Source: an uncultured Rhodospirillales bacterium
GTDB lineage: Bacteria > Pseudomonadota > Alphaproteobacteria > Acetobacterales > Acetobacteraceae
Assembly (NCBI GenBank): GCA_903924855.1
Contig: CAIYCW010000085.1
Span: 1-47,501 of the forward strand
DNA: 47,501 bases
Reading direction: 5' to 3'
Below, one piece after another: positions 16,249 through 24,960 of this stretch; position 1 is the stretch's first letter; every line of letters starts with the position of its first letter. The position numbers and the translations under genes were made by a program. The notes under the pieces were generated by a model. It searched no databases, was not told the origin of the DNA, and saw only the letters and a program-made list of their open reading frames with translations.

Positions 16249-18024
16249 TCAAGCGTGCTTTGCCAGGGCCGCGTCGACAATTGTGAAACCGAGCGAGGTT
16301 CGGCCCTGCCAGCTCTCCAGGCGCAGATGGCCGGCAGCGTGGAACACCGCGCCGTCGCGCGATTCGAGGGCCTTGGCGAGCGGTGTGTCGCCGGCGCGGA
16401 ACAGGACGGATTTCAGGCGGGGACCACCCTCCCCTTCCAGGAACACACGCAGCGTGTTGCCCTCGCGGCCGATTCGCTGCGCAATCACGGCGCGCACGCG
16501 GGGCAGGACCAGAACCGGCTCGGGGTTGCCGGCGCCGAACGGGGCGAGGCGGGCGAGTTGTTCGGCAAGCTCCGCCGTGCAGCCGGCCAGTGACAGCGTG
16601 CCCTCCACATCCAGATCGGCGGCGCCTGGCAGAATGCGGGCGGCGGCGAGACGTTCGTCCAGAAACGCGTGCAGGGCGGGCAGGTTTTCCTCGCGCAGGG
16701 CGAAGCCTGCCGCCATCGGGTGGCCGCCGCCGGTCATCAGCAGGCCATGCGCCTTGGCCGCGATCACCGCGGCCCCGAGATCGATGCCGGGGACCGAGCG
16801 GCCGGAGCCCTTGGCCATGCCGTCCCCCCGGTTGGCGACCAAGGCAGGGCGGTTGAAACGCTCCTTGATGCGACCTGCGATGATACCGACCACGCCGATA
16901 TGCCATTGCACGCCGGCCACCAGGATGGCCGCGTGGCCGGCCTGGATCTGCTGCTCGGCCATGGCCATCGCCTGGTCCAGAATGTCGCTCTCGACGCTCT
17001 GGCGGGTGCGGTTGATGCTGTCCAGCGTGGCGGCGAGATGGGTGGCGGATTGGGCATCCTCGGCCACCAGCAGGCGCAGGCCGAGATCGGCCTCGCTGAT
17101 GCGGCCGGCGGCGTTGATGCGGGGGCCCAAGGTCCAGCCCAGGCTCATGGCGGTGGGTTTTTCGTGGACCTTGGCGACATCGAGCAGGGCTGCAAGGCCG
17201 GGGCGGGCGCGGCGTTCCAGCACGCGCAGGCCGGCGGTGACAAAGGCGCGGTTGAGGCCGGTGAGCGGCATCACGTCGCAGACGGTGGAGAGGGCGACGA
17301 GATCCAGCAGGGCCTTCAGATCAGGCTCCGGCCGGTCGGTGAAGAAGCCCTGCCGGCGCAGGGTGCGGTGCAGGGCCACGGCGGTCATGAAGGCGACGCC
17401 GCCGGCGCAGAGCATGCGCAGGCCGGAGGTGCAGTCCGGCCGGTTGGGGTTCACCACGGCGGCCACGCGCGGCAGATCGCCCTGGGCTGCGTGATGGTCG
17501 AGCACGATGATGTCGCAGCGCGGGGCCAGGGGGGCGAGGATGGCGGCGGCGGCGGTGCCGCAATCGACGCAGACGATCAGCGTGGCGCCCTGATCGGCCA
17601 GGCCTTCCAGCGCCATGGTGTTGGGGCCATAGCCCTCGGTCATGCGGTCCGGCACGTAGGAGAGTACCGTGCAGCCGAGGCTGCGCAGCACCAGGGCCAT
17701 GATGGCGCCGGAGCAGGCGCCGTCCACGTCGTAATCGCCGAAGACGGCCACCGTCTCGCCTGCGCGCACCGCCTGGGCCAGGCGGGCGGCGGCCTGGTCC
17801 ATGTCCTGCAGCACCGAGGGATCGGGCATCAGGGCGCGCAGCGTGGGTTCGACGAAATCCGGTGCGGTGTCCGGCTGCAGGCCGCGCAGGGCGAGGATGC
17901 GGCCGACCAGCTCCGGTGCATCGAGGCGCTGGGCGATGGCCTGGGCGATGCGGGGCTCCGCCTCCCGCCACAGCCAGTGCCGCCCGCTGAGGCTTTCGGT
18001 GACGCCCAAAGCGGTATCGGTCAC
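16249..18024 (-). CDS. recJ: single-stranded-DNA-specific exonuclease RecJ
   Basis: Cytoplasmic 5'-3' single-strand exonuclease used in recombination and repair. It has 591 residues, usual for the family. DHH phosphoesterase motifs are present: FGDYDVDG (motif I), CVDCGT (motif II) and LDHHAAQ (motif III). The DHHA1 domain has GGGHPMAAGFAL, and an OB-like C-terminal part follows. ATG at 18024 begins MTDTALGVTESLSG. It lies downstream of glpX, separated by the three-stem palindromic element at 18052-18131, so it may be transcribed separately. Confidence 0.95.
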   Translation of the reverse strand: MTDTALGVTESLSGRHWLWREAEPRIAQAIAQRLDAPELVGRILALRGLQPDTAPDFVEPTLRALMPDPSVLQDMDQAAARLAQAVRAGETVAVFGDYDVDGACSGAIMALVLRSLGCTVLSYVPDRMTEGYGPNTMALEGLADQGATLIVCVDCGTAAAAILAPLAPRCDIIVLDHHAAQGDLPRVAAVVNPNRPDCTSGLRMLCAGGVAFMTAVALHRTLRRQGFFTDRPEPDLKALLDLVALSTVCDVMPLTGLNRAFVTAGLRVLERRARPGLAALLDVAKVHEKPTAMSLGWTLGPRINAAGRISEADLGLRLLVAEDAQSATHLAATLDSINRTRQSVESDILDQAMAMAEQQIQAGHAAILVAGVQWHIGVVGIIAGRIKERFNRPALVANRGDGMAKGSGRSVPGIDLGAAVIAAKAHGLLMTGGGHPMAAGFALREENLPALHAFLDERLAAARILPGAADLDVEGTLSLAGCTAELAEQLARLAPFGAGNPEPVLVLPRVRAVIAQRIGREGNTLRVFLEGEGGPRLKSVLFRAGDTPLAKALESRDGAVFHAAGHLRLESWQGRTSLGFTIVDAALAKHA

Positions 18025-18051
18025 GGCGTTGGCCCGTTGGCACGGCCCCAG

Positions 18052-18131
18052 GTGATGAAAGTTTTTTGCTTCTTTTTTTCAAAAAAGAAGTTCTTTTTTT
18101 GAAAAAAAAGAACCAAAAAAACTTTCATCAC
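18052..18131. repeat. three-stem palindromic element, copy 1 (terminator-like)
   Basis: The outer stem pairs GTGATGAAAGTTTTTTG (18052-18068) with CAAAAAAACTTTCATCAC (18114-18131). Inside are two hairpins, CTTCTTTTTTT-CAAAAAAGAAG (18069-18090) and TTCTTTTTTT-GAAAAAAAAGAA (18091-18112). It lies between the 3' end of glpX and the 5' end of recJ, with a partner copy at 29531-29617. The T/A tracts on both strands would let it end transcription in either direction. Confidence 0.88.
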
Positions 18132-18150
18132 TTTGGATCCGGGCTGATTT

Positions 18151-19134
18151 TTAGTGGGGCGTCCATGTCTTCGTGGTGAAGTTGTGGAAGGCTTCGACGA
18201 AGCGGATGGTGCCCGATTTGCTGCGCATGACGATGGAATGCGTGGTGGCGCCGGTGGGGCTGCGGCGGATGCCCTTGAGCATCGGGCCGGAGGTGACACC
18301 GGTGGCGGCGAACATCACATCGCCCTTGGCCATGTCGAAGATATCGAATTTGCGGTCCGGATCGGTGATGCCCATCTCGATGGCGCGGGCGCGCTGGGTG
18401 TCGTCCTCATAGATCAGGCGACCCTGGATCTGGCCGTCCACGCAGCGCAGGGCGGCGGCGGCGAGCACGCCTTCAGGCGCACCACCCCAGCCCATGTAGA
18501 TGTCGATGCCGGTCTCGGGCTGGGTGGTGGCCATCACGCCGGCCACATCGCCATCGGAGATCAGCACGATGCGGGCCCCGGCCTCACGGCATTTGGCGAT
18601 CATCTCCTTGTGGCGGTCGCGATCGAGGATGCAGGCGGTGAGGTCGGAGATCTCGCATTTCTTGGCGCGGGCCAGGTTGCGCAGATTCTCGGTGACACCG
18701 GCATCGAGATCGACCACGCCGCGGGGCAGACCGCCACCGACGGCGATCTTGTCCATATACACGTCAGGCGCGTGCAGGAAGTTGCCGCGCTCGGCCAGAG
18801 CCAGCACGGCCAGCGCGCTCGGGCCGCCCTTGGCGGTGAGGGTGGTGCCTTCCAGCGGATCGACCGCGATGTCCATCGCGGGGCCGCCCATTCCGACCTT
18901 CTCGCCGATATAGAGCATCGGTGCCTCGTCCATCTCGCCTTCACCGATCACCACGGTGCCGTCGATGGCAACCGAGTCAAACGCGCGGCGCATGGCTTCG
19001 ACGGCGGCGCCATCGGCTTCGTTCTTTTTGCCAAGTCCCATCCAGCGCGAGGCGGCAAGCGCTGCCGCCTCGGTCACCCGGACCAGTTCGAGGGCGAGAT
19101 TGCGATCGGTCTTCTGTTCAACGTCGTGTTTCAC
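18151..19134 (-). CDS. glpX: fructose-1,6-bisphosphatase class II
   Basis: Gluconeogenic phosphatase that hydrolyses fructose 1,6-bisphosphate to fructose 6-phosphate in the cytoplasm. It has 327 residues, typical of GlpX. Metal-binding motifs GEGEMDEAPMLYIGEKVG and AVDPLEGTT are clear. The start is GTG at 19134 (GTG AAA CAC GAC), preceded by a good AGGAGAG ribosome site. It begins 11 nt after the hom stop, so it is the last gene of the alaC-hom-glpX group. The three-stem palindrome follows its stop. Confidence 0.95.
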   Translation of the reverse strand: MKHDVEQKTDRNLALELVRVTEAAALAASRWMGLGKKNEADGAAVEAMRRAFDSVAIDGTVVIGEGEMDEAPMLYIGEKVGMGGPAMDIAVDPLEGTTLTAKGGPSALAVLALAERGNFLHAPDVYMDKIAVGGGLPRGVVDLDAGVTENLRNLARAKKCEISDLTACILDRDRHKEMIAKCREAGARIVLISDGDVAGVMATTQPETGIDIYMGWGGAPEGVLAAAALRCVDGQIQGRLIYEDDTQRARAIEMGITDPDRKFDIFDMAKGDVMFAATGVTSGPMLKGIRRSPTGATTHSIVMRSKSGTIRFVEAFHNFTTKTWTPH

Positions 19135-19145
19135 GCTCTCTCTCC

Positions 19146-20438
19146 TCAGGCGGCTTCGATGCGGATCATCGCGGGGGTCTCTAGCACCGTTTCGAGTTCC
19201 GTGATGCGGGCAATGGCACGGCGCATGGCGGATTCGCGGGTCTCGTGGGTGACGATCACCACCGGTACGGCCTCACCGGGGGAGCGGCCGCGTTGCAGCA
19301 TGCTGCCCATCGAAACACCCTCGTCGCGCAGAGCGGCGGTGACGTCGGCGATCACGCCGGGGCGGTCGACCACCATCAGGCGCAGGTAATAGGCGCCCAG
19401 ATGCGCCTCCATGCCGACGGAGGGCACGCTGGACAGCGCGCCGGAACCGGCCCCCCAGACGGGTGTGGCACGGCCGCGGGCGATGTCGATCAGGTCGGCG
19501 ACCACGGCGGAGGCAGTGGGGCCGGCGCCGGCGCCCCTGCCCTCCAGCATGACGCGGCCGACGAAATCGCCCTCCGCCACCACCGCGTTGAACACGCCAT
19601 CGACGCGGGCGATCGGGCTTGCCTGCGGCACCATGCAGGGATGCACGCGGGCCGCGATGCCGGCCTCGGTCTGGCGCGCGATGCCGAGCAGCTTGATGCG
19701 GTAGCCAAGCTCGGTGGCAAAGGCGATGTCGACGGCCGAGATGTGGCGGATGCCCTCCACATGCACGGCGTCGAACGCCACGGGCCGGCCGAAGGCAAGG
19801 GCTGCCAGGATGGCGAGCTTGTGGGCGGCGTCGATGCCGTCAATGTCGAACGCCGGGTCGGCCTCGGCGTAGCCGAGCTTCTGCGCGTCCGCCAGCACAT
19901 CGGCAAATTCGCGGCCGCGTTCGCGCATCACGGTCAGGATGTAGTTGCAGGTGCCGTTGAGGATGCCAGCGACACGGCTGATGCGGTTGCCGGCGAGGCC
20001 CTCGCGCAGCGCCTTGATGACGGGGATGCCGCCGGCCACCGCGGCCTCGAAGGCGAGTGTTACGTTGTGTTTTTCCGACAGGGCGGCGAGCTCGGCGCCA
20101 TGGACGGCGAGCAGCGCCTTGTTGGCGGTGACGACCGGCTTGCCGGCGGCAAGGGCGGCCTCGACCAAGCGGCGGGCCGGGCCGTCCGACCCGCCGATGA
20201 CTTCCACGATGACATCGATGGCGGGGTCATGCGCAAGGGCCACCGGATCGTCGAACCAGCGCAGCCCGTCCAGCGACAGGCCGCGATCGCGGTTGCGGTC
20301 GCGTGCCGAGACGGCGGTGATGGCGATCGGGCGGCCGGCGCGGGCGGCCACGATGTCCGCGTTCTTCTGCAGCATGTCGAGCACGCCGCCGCCCACCGTG
20401 CCGAGGCCGGCGAGAGCAACCGAGAGAGGGCGTGTCAT
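19146..20438 (-). CDS. hom: homoserine dehydrogenase
   Basis: Cytoplasmic enzyme that reduces aspartate semialdehyde to homoserine for threonine and methionine synthesis. It has 430 residues. The N-terminal NAD(P) fold has ALAGLGTVGGG, the catalytic domain has GILNGTCNYILT and a PAFDIDGIDAAHKLAIL segment, and a C-terminal ACT domain (LRLMVVDRPGVIADVTAAL) suggests feedback control by threonine, as in relatives. ATG at 20438 shares ATGA with the alaC stop, a 4-nt overlap. The frame continues upstream to 20795, but that part is antisense to alaC and is not coding. Confidence 0.95.
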   Translation of the reverse strand: MTRPLSVALAGLGTVGGGVLDMLQKNADIVAARAGRPIAITAVSARDRNRDRGLSLDGLRWFDDPVALAHDPAIDVIVEVIGGSDGPARRLVEAALAAGKPVVTANKALLAVHGAELAALSEKHNVTLAFEAAVAGGIPVIKALREGLAGNRISRVAGILNGTCNYILTVMRERGREFADVLADAQKLGYAEADPAFDIDGIDAAHKLAILAALAFGRPVAFDAVHVEGIRHISAVDIAFATELGYRIKLLGIARQTEAGIAARVHPCMVPQASPIARVDGVFNAVVAEGDFVGRVMLEGRGAGAGPTASAVVADLIDIARGRATPVWGAGSGALSSVPSVGMEAHLGAYYLRLMVVDRPGVIADVTAALRDEGVSMGSMLQRGRSPGEAVPVVIVTHETRESAMRRAIARITELETVLETPAMIRIEAA

Positions 20439-21661
20439 GCTGAAACCTTTTCGTCCGCCTGATCCGCGAGCGTGGGCGCCGCGTTGTCCTGTTGCAGGAA
20501 GCTTTTGATGCTGCGCAGCGCCTGGCGCAGGCGCTGGGTGTTTTCGACAAAGGCGATGCGGACATGGGTGTCGCCGTATTCGCCGAAGCCGATGCCGGGG
20601 GCGACGGCGACCTTGGCGCGCGCCAGCAGCAGCTTTGAGAATTCGACACTGCCGAGATGGGCGAAGCGCTCGGGGATCGGCGCCCAGGCGAACATCGAGC
20701 CTTCCGGGCTTGGCACCTCCCAGCCGGCGGCGTTGAGGCCTTTGATGATGACGTCCCGGCGTTCCTTGTACAGCGCGCGCATCTCCGCCACGCAATCCTG
20801 CGGGCCGTTCAGCGCCGCGGTGGCGGCGATCTGGATGGGCGCGAAGGCACCATAGTCGAGATAGGATTTCATGCGGGTGAGCGCTGAGATCAGCCGCGGG
20901 TTGCCGGCGGCGAAACCCATGCGCCAGCCTGGCATGGAATAGGTTTTCGACAGCGAGGTGAATTCCACCGCGATGTCCTTGGCGCCGTCCACCTGCAGGA
21001 TGGAGGGCGGCACGTTGTCGCCGAAATAGATCTCGGAATAGGCGAGATCGGACATGATCCAGATGTCGTGCTTGCGGCAGAACGCCACGATCTTTTTGTA
21101 GAAATCCAGATCGGCCAGATAGGCGGTGGGGTTGGAGGGGAAGTTGACGATCAGCGCGGTGGGCTTGGGCACCGAGTGGCGCACCGCGATGTCGAGCGCT
21201 TCGAGCATGCGGTCATCCGGGGTGGCCGGGATGGAGCGCACCGAGGCGCCGGCGATGATGAAGCCGAACTGATGGATCGGGTAGGACGGGTTGGGCACCA
21301 GGATGGTGTCGCCCGGCGAGGTGATGGCGGCGGCAAGGTTGGCGAGGCCTTCCTTGGAGCCGAGGGTTGCGACCACTTCGGTCTCGGGGTCGAGTGTGAC
21401 GTCGAAGCGGCGCTGATAGTAGCTGGCGAGCGCCTTGCGCAGGCCGGGAATGCCCTTGGAGACCGAATAGCGATGGGTGCGCGGGTCCTGCACGGCTTCG
21501 ACCAGCTTGGCCACGATATGCGGCGGTGTTGCGCTGTCCGGGTTGCCCATGCCGAGATCGATGATGTCCTCGCCCACGGCGCGGTACTGGGCCTTGGCCT
21601 TGTTCACCTCGGCGAACACATAGGGCGGCAGGCGGCGGATGCGGTGGAACTCTTCGGGCAT
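20435..21661 (-). CDS. alaC: alanine transaminase / LL-diaminopimelate-aminotransferase-like, AlaC type
   Basis: PLP-dependent class I/II aminotransferase of 408 residues. The N-terminus RIRRLPPYVFAEV, DLGMGNPDSATPPHIV, LVPNPSYPIH, FPSNPTA and the PLP-lysine motif SLSKTYSMPGWRMGF closely match E. coli AlaC. It probably interconverts pyruvate and alanine using glutamate, although the position beside hom also fits a role in aspartate-family metabolism. ATG at 21661, with no strong ribosome site visible. The stop overlaps hom by 4 nt. Confidence 0.9.
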   Translation of the reverse strand: MPEEFHRIRRLPPYVFAEVNKAKAQYRAVGEDIIDLGMGNPDSATPPHIVAKLVEAVQDPRTHRYSVSKGIPGLRKALASYYQRRFDVTLDPETEVVATLGSKEGLANLAAAITSPGDTILVPNPSYPIHQFGFIIAGASVRSIPATPDDRMLEALDIAVRHSVPKPTALIVNFPSNPTAYLADLDFYKKIVAFCRKHDIWIMSDLAYSEIYFGDNVPPSILQVDGAKDIAVEFTSLSKTYSMPGWRMGFAAGNPRLISALTRMKSYLDYGAFAPIQIAATAALNGPQDCVAEMRALYKERRDVIIKGLNAAGWEVPSPEGSMFAWAPIPERFAHLGSVEFSKLLLARAKVAVAPGIGFGEYGDTHVRIAFVENTQRLRQALRSIKSFLQQDNAAPTLADQADEKVSA

Positions 21662-21732
21662 GGGACTTGGTCCAGACAGGAACGCGGCGGGTGCTGCGGG
21701 GCGGTTGGTGGGTTTGAAACGCGGCGCGTGGA

Positions 21733-22773
21733 TCAGTTGTTGATGCGGGCGACGCCGCCATGGCCCTGGGCCTCGGCGGTGATGGTGACGGAGCCGGGGG
21801 GCACGCCGGTTGCCATCAGATAGGCGGCGATGGCGCGGGCGCGGGCCAGGGCGAGCGGCAGGCCGGCGGCCTGGCTTTGCGCGTCCGTGCTGTCGACATC
21901 GCCATGGCCGGTGACGACGATGGTGCCAAGGCCGCGGGTGCGGCTGAGCAGTTTGAGCTGGGCGAGCGCGCTGCCGGGCAGCGTGTCCGACCCCGGATCG
22001 AAGCCGATCTCGACGGAGGTGCTGGCGGCGTTGAGGCGCGGGGCGGCGGGCGGGATTGCGGGGTCGGCTGCAACCGGCATCGGGCCGGCCTGGGCCACGG
22101 CGATCGGCAGTGAGGCGGCGGCCGCCTTGGAAATCAGCTGGAGACTGCCGGACGGTGCCACCGGGCGGGCGAAATCCGGCATGGGCGGCGGTGCCTCGGC
22201 CATCGCCGGCAGCGAGGCCAAAGGCTCGGCCGGGGTGCCCTCGGCCACAGGATGCGACACCTTCTCGGCGCCGGACATCGGCGCGGTGGCTGGGGACGGC
22301 GAAAGCGCGGCACTCTCAGGCGATGCGGCCGTGGTGGCAACCGGTGTCACCGGGCGCGGCCTTGCGCTTGCGGCCTGCATCTGGGCGGAGGCGCCATCAT
22401 CGGATGAGGCCTGCGGCGCTGTCGGTACGGGCGTGCGGGGGGATGCGGGCGGCACCGCCACCAGCGGGGCCTGTGCGGCATCCGCCTCGGCCTTGGCGCG
22501 GTCGGCGACCAGGGCCTGCATCATCACGGCGCGCTTGCCGGCATCGGGGGGCTGCGGCCGGTTCGGCACGGTTGCCAGGTTGGGATAGGGCGCATCCGCC
22601 AAAGGCGGTTCGGGGCGCTGCTGGGCAATGGCGCCGCCTTGCAGATCGTGGAACCAGGACACCGGGTTGGCGGTGACATGGTCGCAGCCGGCGCAGGCGA
22701 GCAGCAGCCAGACGGCGAGGCCGGATCGGAAGGCGGCACGGCTGGACAGGGCCAGGGTGGGGTTGAACTGCAT
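21733..22773 (-). CDS. OmpA-like envelope lipoprotein
   Basis: Predicted cell-envelope protein of 346 residues. A hydrophobic N-terminus (GLAVWLLLACAGC) ends in a lipobox-like Cys. A long Pro/Ala-rich linker of about 200 residues follows, then a C-terminal OmpA-like domain (VEIGFDPGSDTLPG, VTGHGDVDSTDAQS, LARARAIAAYL, VTITAEAQGHGG). Such domains hold peptidoglycan. ATG 22773 was chosen because it gives the lipoprotein signal. The reading frame runs on to 23250, but that part is antisense to phaC. It lies 71 bp before alaC on the same strand and may share its transcript. Confidence 0.82.
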   Translation of the reverse strand: MQFNPTLALSSRAAFRSGLAVWLLLACAGCDHVTANPVSWFHDLQGGAIAQQRPEPPLADAPYPNLATVPNRPQPPDAGKRAVMMQALVADRAKAEADAAQAPLVAVPPASPRTPVPTAPQASSDDGASAQMQAASARPRPVTPVATTAASPESAALSPSPATAPMSGAEKVSHPVAEGTPAEPLASLPAMAEAPPPMPDFARPVAPSGSLQLISKAAAASLPIAVAQAGPMPVAADPAIPPAAPRLNAASTSVEIGFDPGSDTLPGSALAQLKLLSRTRGLGTIVVTGHGDVDSTDAQSQAAGLPLALARARAIAAYLMATGVPPGSVTITAEAQGHGGVARINN

Positions 22774-23005
22774 GCCCCGGACGATGCGGTCTGGCCTGGG
22801 TGCGCGCAAGCCTGTTGCCCGGGCAGCTCCCATGCCAAGGCCGGGCTTCGCCATCAGCGCCGGAGCTTGAACCGCCGGGCCGTGGTCTGTAACACCGTGG
22901 TGTCGATCGCAGAGATCGTCTCTCATGTTCGGATTCGCCCCGCCAAGCTGCCGTGTTGTGGCATTCCTAGCGCGGATGGGCGGTCCGCGGAAAGGACGTG
23001 CACAG

Positions 23006-24832
23006 ATGGCGGACAGCAAGACACCGCGAAACGGTGCCCCCAAAGCCGATGAAGCCTTTGAGGCGCCCTTTGCCGATCCCGCCAAGTTCAGCCGATCGAT
23101 GGCCGACATCGCCGAGCGCTCGCAGCGCATCGTGACGGAATGGCTGCAGCGCCAGGCCGAGGAAGGCCCGCAGACCAATGACGCGATGACCATCGGCAGC
23201 GCGTTTCTGGAGATGACGACCAAGCTGATCGCCTCGCCGCGCCATTTCATGGAGGCGCAGCTCGGCTTCTGGAACGATTATCTGCTGCTGTGGCAGAACA
23301 CCGCGCGGCGGATGATGGGCGAGCCGGCACAGCCGGTGATCGAGGCCGATCCGAAGGACAAGCGCTTCAAGGACGAGGCGTGGAAAGACAGCGAGATTTT
23401 CGACTTCATCAAGCAGTCCTATCTGCTGAGTGCGCGCTTCGTGCATGACGTGGTGACGCATGTGGACGATCTGAGCCCGCACACGGCGCAGAAGGTGGAT
23501 TTCTACGCGCGCCAGTTCGTCGATGCGATGAGCCCGTCCAACTTCCTGCTGACCAACCCCGAGGTGCTGCGCAAAACGGCCGACACGGGGGGCGAGAACC
23601 TGATCCGCGGGCTGAACAACCTTCTGGCCGATCTGGAGCGCGGCCGTGGCCAGCTGCGCATCAAGATGACGGACACCGAGGCGTTCAAGCTGGGCGAGAA
23701 CATCGCGGTCTCCCCCGGGCGGGTGGTGTTTCAGAACGATCTGATGCAGCTGATCCAGTACAGCCCCACCACCGAGACGGTGCTGAAGCGGCCGCTGCTG
23801 ATCGTGCCGCCCTGGATCAACAAGTTCTACATCCTCGATCTGCGGCCGAAGAACAGCTTCGTGCGCTGGGCGGTGAGCCAGGGGCATACCGTGTTCATGA
23901 TCTCCTGGGTCAACCCGGACGAGACGCTGCACGACAAGAGTTTCGACGATTACATGCAGGAGGGCGTGCTGGCGGCCCTGGGCGCGATCGAGGCGGCGAC
24001 CGGGGAGACAGCGGTCAACGCGATCGGCTATTGCCTGGGCGGCACGCTGCTGGGCTCCACCCTCGCCTATATGGCGGCGCACAAGGACACGCGGATCAAG
24101 TCGGCCACGTTCTTTGTCACGATGCTGGATTTCAGCGAGACCGGCGAGCTGAACGTGTTCATCGACGAGGAGCAGATCTCCGCCCTTGAGGAGAAGATGG
24201 CCAGGCGCGGCTATCTGGAGGGCAGCGAGATGGCTGCGACCTTCAACATGCTGCGCGCCAACGATCTGATCTGGTCGTTTGTGGTGAACAACTATCTGAT
24301 GGGCAATGACCCGTTCCCGTTCGACCTGCTGTATTGGAACGGTGACAGCACGCGCATGCCGGCCACCATGCACAGCTTCTATCTGCGCAACATGTATCAG
24401 GAGAACCGGCTGCGCGAGCCGGGCGGGATCACGCTGTCCGGCACCAGGATCGATCTGCGCAAGATCAAGACGCCGGCCTATTTCCTGTCGACGCGCGAGG
24501 ATCATATCGCGCCTTGGACGACGACCTATGCGGGCACACAGCTGCTGAAGGGCGCCAACCGGTTTGTGCTGGCAGCCTCAGGCCATATCGCAGGCGTGAT
24601 CAACCCGCCCGAAGCCGGCAAATACAGCCATTGGATCAATCCCGACATCGCCAAGACGCCCGATGCCTGGCTGGAGGGGGCGACCGAGATCGCCGGCTCC
24701 TGGTGGCCGGATTGGCAGCGCTGGGTGACGGCACAGGGTGGTGCCGCCGGGCGTGCCATGGTGCCGGCGCGGCTGCCTGCCGAGGGGATCGAGGCAGCGC
24801 CGGGCAGCTACGTGCGGGTGCAGGCGAGCTGA
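23006..24832 (+). CDS. phaC: class I poly(3-hydroxyalkanoate) synthase
   Basis: Polymerises 3-hydroxyacyl-CoA into polyhydroxyalkanoate at the granule surface. 608 residues from ATG 23006 (MADSKTPRNG), which follows AAAGGA at 22991-22996. An upstream ATG at 22925 is in frame but has no family-like sequence. The lipase-like box GYCLGGT holds the catalytic Cys343. LIVPPWINKFYILDL, MISWVNPD, a DHIAPW segment and SGHIAGVINPP (catalytic Asp and His regions) are all present. It is divergent from the OmpA-like gene. No phasin, phaA/B or depolymerase gene is in the window. Confidence 0.96.
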   Translation: MADSKTPRNGAPKADEAFEAPFADPAKFSRSMADIAERSQRIVTEWLQRQAEEGPQTNDAMTIGSAFLEMTTKLIASPRHFMEAQLGFWNDYLLLWQNTARRMMGEPAQPVIEADPKDKRFKDEAWKDSEIFDFIKQSYLLSARFVHDVVTHVDDLSPHTAQKVDFYARQFVDAMSPSNFLLTNPEVLRKTADTGGENLIRGLNNLLADLERGRGQLRIKMTDTEAFKLGENIAVSPGRVVFQNDLMQLIQYSPTTETVLKRPLLIVPPWINKFYILDLRPKNSFVRWAVSQGHTVFMISWVNPDETLHDKSFDDYMQEGVLAALGAIEAATGETAVNAIGYCLGGTLLGSTLAYMAAHKDTRIKSATFFVTMLDFSETGELNVFIDEEQISALEEKMARRGYLEGSEMAATFNMLRANDLIWSFVVNNYLMGNDPFPFDLLYWNGDSTRMPATMHSFYLRNMYQENRLREPGGITLSGTRIDLRKIKTPAYFLSTREDHIAPWTTTYAGTQLLKGANRFVLAASGHIAGVINPPEAGKYSHWINPDIAKTPDAWLEGATEIAGSWWPDWQRWVTAQGGAAGRAMVPARLPAEGIEAAPGSYVRVQAS

Positions 24833-24842
24833 GATGATATCC

Positions 24843-24869
24843 GGCAACGGCCGTTCCGGCCGCATTGCC
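24843..24869. terminator. hairpin between phaC and the carrier gene
   Basis: GGCAA and TTGCC close a stem that continues with CGGCCG pairs (GGCAACGGCCG-TTC-CGGCC...TTGCC). It lies 10 nt after the phaC stop, in the convergent gap. It has no U-run, so it is a probable bidirectional transcript end. Confidence 0.5.
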
Positions 24870-24960
24870 ATGCCATCGGTCAGACCGGACCAGGTTGCGC
24901 AAGCATGGTCTGTCGTTTGGAAGATCGACCCAACAAGCCCTGTTGAAACCGCGGCACCGG

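Noticed and set aside
20439..20795. N-terminal extension of homoserine dehydrogenase
   Set aside because: The added codons are antisense-frame shadow of alaC. The ATG at 20438 overlapping the alaC stop gives a standard-length enzyme.
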